Shown here piece by piece: positions 34,727 through 42,844 of a stretch of 64,000 nt of DNA. The number at the start of each line of letters is the position of its first letter. The first letter of the stretch is position 1. Made by a program: the position numbers and the translations under genes. The notes under the pieces were generated by a model. It worked only from the letters and a program-made list of their open reading frames with translations. It ran no database searches and was not told the DNA's origin. Source of the DNA: Paradesertivirga superstes (GTDB taxonomy: Bacteria; Bacteroidota; Bacteroidia; Sphingobacteriales; Sphingobacteriaceae); the NCBI RefSeq assembly GCF_037622515.1, contig NZ_JBBJCN010000002.1, positions 186,001 through 250,000 on the forward strand, given 5' to 3'.

Positions 34727-36925
34727 TTGAGTCCGACAATACTTTTTATTACCCCTCCATTTACCCAATTAAATACGCCTTATCCTGCTACAGCTTATTT
34801 AAAAGGATTTTTAAACACAAAGAACATCCCTTCTTACCAGATGGATTTGGGTATTGAAGTTATTTTAGCTCTGTTTTCATCCGCCGGATTAACCAACCTG
34901 TTTAAAGAAGTAACTAAAAAGCAGGGTTCGCTATCCGACAACAGCCAGAGAATCGTTCACCTTCAGAAAGAATATATTAAAACTATAGATGCCGTTATTA
35001 ACTTTTTGCAAGACAATAACCCAACCCTGGCACATGTAATTTGTCAGGGAAATTACTTGCCAGAGGCATCCAGGTTTGCGCAGCTGGATGATTTGGAATG
35101 GGCTTTTGGCACCATGGGTACCCGGGATAAAGCGAAGCATTTGGCCACACTTTACCTGGAAGATATTTCTGATTTAATTGTAGAGGCTATCGATCCGCAT
35201 TTTGGCTTTAGCCGGTATGCAGAACGGCTGGGAAGGTCGGCTTCTACGTTTGATGAACTGGATAGTGTTCTAAATCGTCCGGATAGCTTTATAGACAGCA
35301 TTTTAACCGATATTTTAAAAGAGAAAATTGAACAGGTAAAACCAGATTTAGTAGCTCTTTCTGCCCCTTTTCCAGGTAACCTCTACAGTGCTTTTAAATG
35401 CGGACAATGGATTAAACGGAATCACCCATCGATAAAAATTGCATTAGGCGGAGGATACGCCAATACAGAATTAAGGTCATTACAAGATCCAAGGGTTTTT
35501 AATTACCTCGATTTCATTACGCTGGATGATGGGGAAGCACCTGTTTTTCACCTGATCGAATATTTAAAAGGCGAACGTAATAAAGCCGACTTAAAAAGAA
35601 CTTTCGCTTTAGAAAACGGCATTGTTACTTATTTTAACGGTTCTAAGGAATTTGATTATGCGCAACGGGATGTAGGCACTCCGGATTATTCTGATCTGCT
35701 TTTAGATAAATATCTGTCTGTAATTGAAATGGCCAATCCGATGCATCGTTTGTGGAGCGACGGCAGATGGAATAAATTAACCCTGGCACACGGTTGCTAT
35801 TGGGGTAAGTGTACTTTTTGCGATATATCATTAGATTATATTAAAAGATATGAACCTGTTACGGCCGCTTTGCTGTGTGATCGTATTGAAGAAATCATTA
35901 AACAAACAGGTCAGAACGGATTTCATTTTGTGGATGAGGCTGCTCCTCCGGCTTTACTGCGGGACCTGGCTTTGGAAATTATCCGGCGAAATTTAACCAT
36001 CGTATGGTGGACAAATATTCGGTTTGAAAAAAGCTTTACACTGGATTTGGCTATACTCTTAATGGAATCGGGCTGTATTGCTATTTCCGGAGGACTGGAA
36101 GTAGCTTCCGATCGATTGCTGAAATTGATTGATAAAGGCGTAACGGTTGCCCAGGTAGCAAAAGTTACCGAGAATTTAACCCAGGCCGGCATTATGGTGC
36201 ACGCGTATTTAATGTACGGCTTCCCAACTCAAACCACCCAGGAAACTATTGATTCATTAGAAATCGTTCGGCAGCTATTTATGAATGGTATCGTCCAATC
36301 CGGCTTTTGGCACCAGTTTGCCATGACGGCTCACAGTCCTGTTGGATTAAATCCTGATCAGTTTGGTGTAAAAAGGGTAAGCCAGAAAATGGGAACTTTT
36401 GCGAACAACGATTTAGCTCATATTGATAAAAACGGCGCTGATCATGAGGCATTTAGTGAAGGTTTGCGTAAGTCGTTGTTTAACTACATGCACGGTATAT
36501 GTTTTGATTTTACCCTCGATAAATGGTTTGATTTTAAAGTGCCACGCACCACAATATCCCCGAACTTTGTAGAACAGGCGCTGGCTTTTCCTGAACCCAA
36601 AGTTATTAAACCCAGCACAAAAATTGTTTGGTTGGGCAGCTCTCCTGCTGTTAAATATTACCAAAAAAAAGGAAAAAAGAAGGCTATAAACATGGCAGCC
36701 TTAACTTTTTACAGTAAAAAAGACACGTTTATAGTACATACCAAGGAAGAATGGGGACGATGGTTAGCTGATACCTTGCCTTTGCTTTCGGTAAATCGGG
36801 AAGCAGTATCTTCTTTTGCGGAAGTAGAACAACGTTTTAATGATTCCGGAGCTGGCGATTTCCAACATTTTTTGAATAGCGACACCTTTACAGAATTAAA
36901 AGAAAATGGCTTACTGTTTTTGTAG
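34727..36925 (+). CDS. B12-binding-type radical SAM protein with CX4CX2C cluster motif
   Basis: A 732-aa protein. ILFITPPFTQLNTPYPATAY at the start and KIALGGGYANTELRS (near residue 240) belong to a cobalamin-binding-like N-terminal domain. The radical SAM core starts at HGCYWGKCTFC (Cys357, Cys362, Cys365), that is CX4CX2C instead of the usual CX3CX2C. GGLEVASDRLLKLIDKGVT and AYLMYGFPTQT are normal SAM-barrel segments. No ATG is available between the promoter and conserved sequence, so TTG 34727 is the best start. The FAD oxidase gene follows after 2 bp. The substrate is unknown. Confidence 0.85.
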   Translation: MSPTILFITPPFTQLNTPYPATAYLKGFLNTKNIPSYQMDLGIEVILALFSSAGLTNLFKEVTKKQGSLSDNSQRIVHLQKEYIKTIDAVINFLQDNNPTLAHVICQGNYLPEASRFAQLDDLEWAFGTMGTRDKAKHLATLYLEDISDLIVEAIDPHFGFSRYAERLGRSASTFDELDSVLNRPDSFIDSILTDILKEKIEQVKPDLVALSAPFPGNLYSAFKCGQWIKRNHPSIKIALGGGYANTELRSLQDPRVFNYLDFITLDDGEAPVFHLIEYLKGERNKADLKRTFALENGIVTYFNGSKEFDYAQRDVGTPDYSDLLLDKYLSVIEMANPMHRLWSDGRWNKLTLAHGCYWGKCTFCDISLDYIKRYEPVTAALLCDRIEEIIKQTGQNGFHFVDEAAPPALLRDLALEIIRRNLTIVWWTNIRFEKSFTLDLAILLMESGCIAISGGLEVASDRLLKLIDKGVTVAQVAKVTENLTQAGIMVHAYLMYGFPTQTTQETIDSLEIVRQLFMNGIVQSGFWHQFAMTAHSPVGLNPDQFGVKRVSQKMGTFANNDLAHIDKNGADHEAFSEGLRKSLFNYMHGICFDFTLDKWFDFKVPRTTISPNFVEQALAFPEPKVIKPSTKIVWLGSSPAVKYYQKKGKKKAINMAALTFYSKKDTFIVHTKEEWGRWLADTLPLLSVNREAVSSFAEVEQRFNDSGAGDFQHFLNSDTFTELKENGLLFL

Positions 36926-36927
36926 CA

Positions 36928-38397
36928 ATGAAAAGAAAACACATTTTTAACTTGCTGATTGTAGGAGTAATTGTTTTCATTTCCATTCCCGCTATTCACT
37001 TAGTAATAACTCATCTAAATCAAGTCCACGTCAAAGCTGAAATAATAAAAGGTTATACAAATGATGCAAGCGGTTTAAGCTTAACAGAGGTTGATTCTAT
37101 CATAGACGTTCCGAAGTCAAAAGTTGAAATAACTAATCAACTGAAAGAGATTCTTAAATATTCAGAATCAAACGAAATTCCAATTTCTATTGCGGGTGCC
37201 AAACACAGTATGGGCGGACACACAATGTATCCGCACGGAATAGTCTTGAATATGAGACCGTACAAAGAAATGCAAATTGACACCACAAATAATATTTTGA
37301 CCATTGGTTCGGGTGCTTTATGGGAAGATGCCATAAATTATTTAGACCAATTCAATAAGTCTATCGCTGTAATGCAGGCTTTCAGTTCATTTTCAATTGG
37401 TGGTTCAATAAGTGTGAACGGACACGGTTGGCAAAAGGATTCTCCCCCTATTTCTTCAAGTGTCATTTCGTTTACTTTAATGAATCATAACGGTGAAATA
37501 TTAAATTGTAGTCGCACCGAAAACCAAGAGTTATTTAGTTTAGTTATTGGAGGTTATGGACTTTTTGGGATTATTCTTGATGTTAAGCTTAAAGTTGTCG
37601 ACAACGAAGCTTTGAAGCTTAAATATATTCAATTACGCCCGGAGAATTATGTAAAAAATTATAAGATATTGATTTCTGGCAACCCGAAAGTACAACTGGT
37701 ATTTGGGCGACTACGTATTACAGAAAAGCATTTCCTAGAAGAAGCTTCACTTACTTACTTTGAGAAAGCTGCTGAAAAACCTAGCTCCTTGACGAAACAC
37801 AATCAAAAAATTGAAGATTCAAAACGACTGGTTTTTAGAAGCAGCGTAAACAGCGACTATGGAAAAAGATTGCGTTGGGATTTAGAAACAGGAATTAGTA
37901 AAGTCGCTAAAAACATTGTTTTTTCACGAAATGAGTTATTGAATGTCAACGTAAAAATAATTGAAAATGCGGATTCAAATTCTACTGACATTTTACACGA
38001 ATACTTTATTCCAGAAAGGAATTTCATGAAATATATCAATGAGCTTAAAAGCATTTTGCCTGATAAAGACGTTGATCTGCTAAACATAACGATAAGAGGT
38101 GTTCACAAAGACAATGACAGTTATTTAAATTATGCAAAGGAGAATGTGTTTGGTTTTGTTTTTTTGTTCAACCAGGAGAAATCTGAAAAGGAGGAAAAAG
38201 AAATGAAAAAAATAACCGACCAATTAATTGCAATCGCCATCAAAATGGAAGGAACTTATTACCTGCCATATAGGTTACACATTGACAAAAAGGCTTTTCA
38301 AACAATTTACCCTCAAGGTGAAGAATTTTTTAAGAAAAAACTAAAGTATGACCCAGACGAATTATTTAAGAACAAGTTTTACGACCACTACAAATAA
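36928..38397 (+). CDS. FAD-linked oxidase (PCMH type) with N-terminal membrane anchor
   Basis: A 489-aa protein with an N-terminal hydrophobic anchor (residues about 5-25). The PCMH-type FAD domain includes ISIAGAKHSMGGHTMYP, where the His of KHS is the position of covalent FAD in aldonolactone oxidases, and SFSIGGSISVNGHG. The family is related to L-gulono-/D-arabinono-lactone oxidases; the substrate is unknown. Codon use is more AT-rich than in the preceding gene. It is 2 bp after the radical SAM stop and likely co-transcribed. Confidence 0.82.
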   Translation: MKRKHIFNLLIVGVIVFISIPAIHLVITHLNQVHVKAEIIKGYTNDASGLSLTEVDSIIDVPKSKVEITNQLKEILKYSESNEIPISIAGAKHSMGGHTMYPHGIVLNMRPYKEMQIDTTNNILTIGSGALWEDAINYLDQFNKSIAVMQAFSSFSIGGSISVNGHGWQKDSPPISSSVISFTLMNHNGEILNCSRTENQELFSLVIGGYGLFGIILDVKLKVVDNEALKLKYIQLRPENYVKNYKILISGNPKVQLVFGRLRITEKHFLEEASLTYFEKAAEKPSSLTKHNQKIEDSKRLVFRSSVNSDYGKRLRWDLETGISKVAKNIVFSRNELLNVNVKIIENADSNSTDILHEYFIPERNFMKYINELKSILPDKDVDLLNITIRGVHKDNDSYLNYAKENVFGFVFLFNQEKSEKEEKEMKKITDQLIAIAIKMEGTYYLPYRLHIDKKAFQTIYPQGEEFFKKKLKYDPDELFKNKFYDHYK

Positions 38398-38570
38398 TAG
38401 AACGGCATGCAGTCAGTCTCATAAATCAAAGTAATTAGAAATGATTTAAAAACTGCCGGACTTTTAAGTAAAATAGCTAAATAAACATCACATTTCATTT
38501 AAACGACTCTTTTGAGACTTTTATCGTCAAAAAATACAGTATTGATAAGTTGTGCAATTTGCCCTTTAAA

Positions 38571-38597
38571 CCATTAGTTAGGTAATGGCTTACCTAA
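38571..38597 (+). promoter_or_regulatory. Two overlapping, mutually exclusive hairpins
   Basis: CCATTA (38571-38576) can pair with TAATGG (38583-38588). Alternatively TTAGGTAA (38578-38585) pairs perfectly with TTACCTAA (38590-38597). Both precede the ATG at 38608. This could be an attenuator-like leader or an operator; it is unproven. Confidence 0.4.
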
Positions 38598-38607
38598 AAT
38601 ATAAAAA

Positions 38608-38751
38608 ATGAAAAAGTATATAGTGTTATTTCTATTTTTTATAAGCTACGCTTTGCAAGGGAAATCAAGTGACACGATTAGAATATATTTTGATATAGGC
38701 AAGAAAGATATAGGAGAAAACAATCAACTGTTGAACAATCTTATCAACTTA
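38608..38751 (+). pseudogene. Truncated signal-peptide gene (OmpA-like N-terminus)
   Basis: Starts with a good signal peptide (MKKYIVLFLFFISYALQGKS) and a strand IRIYFDIGKKDIGENNQLLN reminiscent of OmpA/MotB-type domains, then runs into the remnant of another gene on the opposite strand and stops at 38796. Only about 48 codons belong to the original gene. Confidence 0.55.
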
Positions 38752-38941
38752 CCGCAAAAGTGTCAGCACCATGTTGCAGCAGAAATCCACAACTAAAGCG
38801 TTCCTGATTGTACTTCGGTTCAAAGAAATCGACCTTGTTTACCAAAATTATATCATCTAATTTCTTTTGTGATATTTTCTCCTGCCCAGAGCATCCCGTG
38901 AAAGCGGAGCTAAGAAGTATTATTAATAGGAAGTGTTTCAT
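38752..38941 (-). pseudogene. Truncated lipoprotein gene
   Basis: The minus-strand ATG at 38941 gives a lipoprotein signal (LLSSAFTGC, lipobox TGC) and about 40 more residues ending GADTFAV, then the frame crosses the junction and stops at 38744. The remaining text resembles the start of a trypsin-like or other exported protein, but I cannot name it. Confidence 0.55.
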
Positions 38942-38980
38942 GGCTAGGTCTTACCTGGTTAATTAACTAAATGCATATTC

Positions 38981-41470
38981 TTACCTTGATTTTATATTAA
39001 TCTCTGAAGCTCTTAAGCCCTTTCCTGTTACCGACAATTTGATGTCACCCGCACTTGCAGCCGATTGTACCAGAACCACCAGCTTACCATTAAATAACTT
39101 CATAGTCGGCAAATGGAACTGTTCCAAAGAAGTGGCATCGCCATTACAAGCTGCGCGGTAAGATCCCTTGCCGGTGACACTGAATTTTAACTGTTCGTTT
39201 ACATTCGGACAAGGATTTCCTTTTTCATCAAGCACCGAAACTGTTACGAAAGAAATATCCTTCCCGTCAGCCTTGATTTCAATTCGATCGGGATCAAGAA
39301 CCAGTTTATATGGTTTTCCTGCGGTAATCACAGTTTTTTCTGAGGCTGCCTTGCCGTTCTTATCATATGCTACTACCTTTAACACGCCCGGCTCATATTT
39401 TACATCCATCCACATTAAGCGATATTTGCTTTGGGCCGTTGCATTATTTTTTTTCTGCACGCCCATGCTCTTGCCATTCACAAAAAGCTCTGCACTATCG
39501 TAATTAGTATAAACAAATACGGGGGTAACCTGTCCCTCTCTACCCTCCCAGTTCCAATGAGGAAGGATATGCAGGGTTTCGGAATTCGTGTTCCATTTAC
39601 TGCGGTATAAATAAAATCTGTCTTTAGGCAGTCCTGCTAAATCTACCATGCCGAAATAAGAACTCCGGGCCGGCCATTTATTATCGTAAGGGGTGGGTTC
39701 TCCCAAATAGTCGAACCCTGTCCAAACAAATTGGCCTATTACCCAGGGCTTGGTATCCTCCAGGATGAAGTCATCTTCCGGAAGGTTCGACCAGCTGCAA
39801 TATTCCAAATCATAGGATGAGCATTGATGATCAGGATATTGCTTTTCGACACCCTTTACTACGGGAAACTTGTATACTCCTCTTGAACTTACTGTAGAGG
39901 CAGTTTCCGAGCCGAGAATAAAACCCTGCGGGAAAGATTTAAAAGCATCCTCGTAAAGATGAGTACGATAATTCAGGCCGGGAATATCAAGCAAGGCGCC
40001 AAATCCGGAAGCCATTGTGGCTTTCACCTGGTCCATTCCAACGGTTACCGGACGAGTGGGGTCTTCCCGGTGAAAAATTTCCTGCAGCCATTTCGCACGT
40101 TTTACTCCTTCAGCTCCAAATTGATCGGGGACTTCGTTTCCGGAACTCCACATTACAATGCTGGGGTGATTACGTGTGGCATGAATCAGGTTCACTACAT
40201 CCTTTTCTGCGTCGGTATTGAAGAAGCGGTTGTAGCCATTCTTGACTTTTGGTCTCGCCCATTCATCAAACGTTTCTGCCAGGAACATAAAGCCCATCTC
40301 ATCGCAAAGTTCAAGTTGCTCTATAGATGGCATATTGTGAGAGCTTCGTATCGCGTCACAACCCATATCCTTAAGAATGCGCAATTGCCTGCGCAGGGCC
40401 GCTACATTTATGGCCGCACCAAGAGGACCAAGGTCGTGATGAAGACATACCCCTTTAAATTTACGAACCTTACCGTTTAAACTGAAGCCTGATGCGGCTG
40501 TATAGCTTATGGTGCGTATCCCAAACCTGGTCTTAGTTTCATCCTTTAGAACATTTCCTGCAAAAAGTTTAGTAACCGCAGTATAGAGATAAGGTGTTTC
40601 CGGGCTCCATAGCTTTGGATTTTTTACAGCTATGTTCTGTTCAAATTCATTTCCGAAAAAAATCTGGCTTTTGTCGGATGCAACAGTGTCGCCCTGCGCA
40701 TTTAAAATAGAAGTAACCACACGAACATCGGCTCCAGACACCTTGGTCTTGATATTTACTTTAGCCAATTCTGCAGAAACGACCGGGGTGGTAACATAAG
40801 TGCCCCATTGATCGATGCTTTCCTGGTTCTTAACAATGATTTGCACCTTACGATATAATCCGGCTCCGGGATACCAGCGAGATGACAAACCTTTGTTTGA
40901 TAATTGAACGGCCAGGGTATTTTTCTTGCCTGGTATTATTTGCTTGCTTATGTCGAAATAAAAATAATTATAACCGTAATTCCATTCTCCAACCTTTTCG
41001 CCATTCAGGAAAACTTTCGGTTCGCTCATTGCGCCCTCGAATACTACCAATACTTTTTGGCCCGGCTTATAATGCGGAAGCGTAAAGTTGTTTCTATACC
41101 AACCTTCGCCGATGTAAGGAAGCGATCCGGTTCTACCGGTTTTTTCAGTTGCAACTTTCTCTCCGTTTTGGACAATAGCTACTTCCTGCTTATCGATTTC
41201 TTTGTCGAATGGACCATAAATAGCCCAATCGTGAGGAACGGTGACCGTTTGCCATTTTTTATCATTAAACTCTTTTTGGTACGCGAGAGCATTCCCACCT
41301 TTGCTAAACTTCCAGTTATCATCAAGCTCGGTTACTACCCTAACCTGTGCAGATGAAAATTGAGCCAGAAGGAAAAAAAGAATGTGTAATGCGGGCTTTA
41401 CAGAATTGACAAATCGGTATGTACAGTTTAATAATGGGTAATTATCAGCGGTCTTGGTCGGTCTAAACAT
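38981..41470 (-). CDS. Glycoside hydrolase family 2 (beta-galactosidase-like)
   Basis: An 829-aa exported GH2 enzyme. The sugar-binding jelly roll starts near residue 45 and includes GLSSRWYPGAGLYRKV, with an Ig-like domain following. The catalytic TIM barrel has acid/base Glu446 (MWSSGNEVPD) and nucleophile Glu522 (ILGSETAST). C-terminal Ig-like domains follow, as in Bacteroides beta-galactosidases. ATG 41470 is chosen over the adjoining TTG; the hydrophobic signal begins about 25 residues in. No susC/susD pair is adjacent. Confidence 0.92.
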   Translation of the reverse strand: MFRPTKTADNYPLLNCTYRFVNSVKPALHILFFLLAQFSSAQVRVVTELDDNWKFSKGGNALAYQKEFNDKKWQTVTVPHDWAIYGPFDKEIDKQEVAIVQNGEKVATEKTGRTGSLPYIGEGWYRNNFTLPHYKPGQKVLVVFEGAMSEPKVFLNGEKVGEWNYGYNYFYFDISKQIIPGKKNTLAVQLSNKGLSSRWYPGAGLYRKVQIIVKNQESIDQWGTYVTTPVVSAELAKVNIKTKVSGADVRVVTSILNAQGDTVASDKSQIFFGNEFEQNIAVKNPKLWSPETPYLYTAVTKLFAGNVLKDETKTRFGIRTISYTAASGFSLNGKVRKFKGVCLHHDLGPLGAAINVAALRRQLRILKDMGCDAIRSSHNMPSIEQLELCDEMGFMFLAETFDEWARPKVKNGYNRFFNTDAEKDVVNLIHATRNHPSIVMWSSGNEVPDQFGAEGVKRAKWLQEIFHREDPTRPVTVGMDQVKATMASGFGALLDIPGLNYRTHLYEDAFKSFPQGFILGSETASTVSSRGVYKFPVVKGVEKQYPDHQCSSYDLEYCSWSNLPEDDFILEDTKPWVIGQFVWTGFDYLGEPTPYDNKWPARSSYFGMVDLAGLPKDRFYLYRSKWNTNSETLHILPHWNWEGREGQVTPVFVYTNYDSAELFVNGKSMGVQKKNNATAQSKYRLMWMDVKYEPGVLKVVAYDKNGKAASEKTVITAGKPYKLVLDPDRIEIKADGKDISFVTVSVLDEKGNPCPNVNEQLKFSVTGKGSYRAACNGDATSLEQFHLPTMKLFNGKLVVLVQSAASAGDIKLSVTGKGLRASEINIKSR

Positions 41471-41497
41471 CAATTTTTTTATCAGATTGGGAATATG

Positions 41498-41615
41498 CTA
41501 ATAAACGAAATTATTGTGAGGTTTTATTTTGATTTGAATTTGGTTTTTGAAACCTTCGGAACAATCTTTAGTGTATGTTTTAAATACTTTTATGGATGGA
41601 TTTACAAAAACACCA
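41498..41615 (-). pseudogene. Fossil 3' end of a GH2-type gene
   Basis: On the minus strand, GVFVNPSIKVFKTYTKD is near-identical to the C-terminal DVFVNPSKEAFKTYTKD of the GH2 protein at 58424-61312. In DNA, ATGGATTTACAAAAACA is shared exactly. The upstream part is absent (a TAG lies just before). A paralogous gene once stood upstream of the GH2 at 38981. Confidence 0.7.
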
Positions 41616-41712
41616 TTGTTCTAGTCTGAGGCAGGCAGCAGGATGACCGAAGGGAGAAGGCTGGGGCATTTTAAACTAAAAAATTCATTATAAAATTTAG
41701 ATATATGAATAA

Positions 41713-41931
41713 AAAGCTCCGTGGTTTGACTGTTCGCAGCAAGCGCGCGAGCAATTTATCGAATATAAGACGGTGAAGCTGGAGATCGAAATATTTGAAT
41801 TATACCGCAGCAAAAACGAGCAGTATTTAATTTCTAAGCGCCGCAACTGGGCTCAACTCTATAAGAAATACATGACATTGTTGAACCCCAAAAACAACCT
41901 GTTAAAAAAGACTGATGGGAAGTATCTCTGA
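41713..41931 (+). pseudogene. Unidentified 3' gene remnant
   Basis: An open frame without a start codon (a TAA lies at 41710) encodes about 72 residues rich in charged helices (QFIEYKTVKLEIEIFELYRS, NWAQLYKKYMTLLNPKNNLL) and ends at TGA 41929. Its composition looks coding, and I take it as the C-terminal remnant of an unrecognised protein. Confidence 0.45.
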
Positions 41932-41951
41932 GTTCTTCAGCGGCTTCCCAT
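41915..41951. terminator. Bidirectional terminator between convergent remnants
   Basis: ATGGGAAG (41915-41922) and CTTCCCAT (41944-41951) form a perfect 8-bp stem, with TTTT after it on the plus strand and a T run (TCTTTTTT) on the minus strand. It overlaps the 3' ends of both flanking frames. Confidence 0.6.
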
Positions 41952-42155
41952 TTTAACGCAAGCATCCGTTTGCGCAATTATATATTTGAATTTCGGGCAA
42001 TTTTTTCCTCCTGCATAATCTTTGGCACAACAAACTGTTTTTTTAAGGCAGAATGAAGAAATTTCTGACAAACATTGTCAGTCTACAAATTCTGATACAT
42101 TTTCATCATCACCATGTTCTGACTGATCTTTGCTTATTACTATAAAATTTTCCAT
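41937..42155 (-). pseudogene. Small Cys-rich protein interrupted by TGA
   Basis: ATG 42155 opens MENFIVISKDQSEHGDDENV and SEFVD, then TGA (42080-42078), then in the same frame QCLSEISSFCLKKTVCCAKD, YAGGKNCPKFKYI and a final Cys before TGA at 41937. Six cysteines fall after the internal stop. I know no family for it. It could be a nonsense-mutated small gene or, less likely, a readthrough case. Confidence 0.4.
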
Positions 42156-42304
42156 AACACTTATTTATATTTCTACAAATTAAGCTCGCTCGGTGCGATT
42201 AAAGAATGATGCAGGTCACCATCATACATGACTTTGGGCTCTTATGCCATAAAAAAGGAAGAAATAGGTACAGCACAAGCGGACGCTTGCCAGGGGGAGT
42301 GATA

Positions 42305-42679
42305 TTAACGATAATTTGAGTCTCTTAAGACGCTCTTTAGAGACAATGAATCGTTTTCCCAGGTAATTTGCCACTCTTTTTCCATTGGAGATCCATTAGA
42401 GTAATATCCGTAAGAATCATAAGATATGTCTTTTCTGGAATTTGAGAACTGAAGTTTATAACTACCATCATTCTTTAAACTTTCGCTAAAACATAAGTCT
42501 TTTGCCACAGTGCTATTGCTATTCGCATCAATTACAACTGAGTCTACGCCATTGGACATCATTAAATGACAAGGGTCAGTGCTCTTATTTATAAGCGAGA
42601 TCTTAACAGAGACCGAGCATAACTTATCCTGTTTGCAACCTGCAAGACTAAATATAAATATTATCGCTATCCATTTCAT
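42305..42679 (-). CDS. Small lipoprotein of unknown function
   Basis: A 124-aa protein with a clear lipoprotein signal (IFSLAGC, Cys15). The mature part is beta-rich with four further Cys, giving possible disulfides. No family is recognised. It is monocistronic between remnant sequences and recQ. Confidence 0.65.
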   Translation of the reverse strand: MKWIAIIFIFSLAGCKQDKLCSVSVKISLINKSTDPCHLMMSNGVDSVVIDANSNSTVAKDLCFSESLKNDGSYKLQFSNSRKDISYDSYGYYSNGSPMEKEWQITWENDSLSLKSVLRDSNYR

Positions 42680-42844
42680 AGGTTGATTTCAAGACATGTG
42701 TCACTTGATTTTCCGGCTAAGATAGCAAGAATCCTTATGCGAAAAACAAACAACAACTTTTAGCAAGCTGCCCTTTGTCGCGATGAGCGGCGTGTAGTTC
42801 AGTTTGTGTGGATTAAACAAATTCTTTAATTCCTACCGGCAACA

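Noticed and set aside
39959..40480. 173-codon plus-strand frame
   Set aside because: It lies entirely opposite the GH2 gene, which has intact catalytic motifs. Its translation has no recognisable domain and reflects the complementary codon bias.
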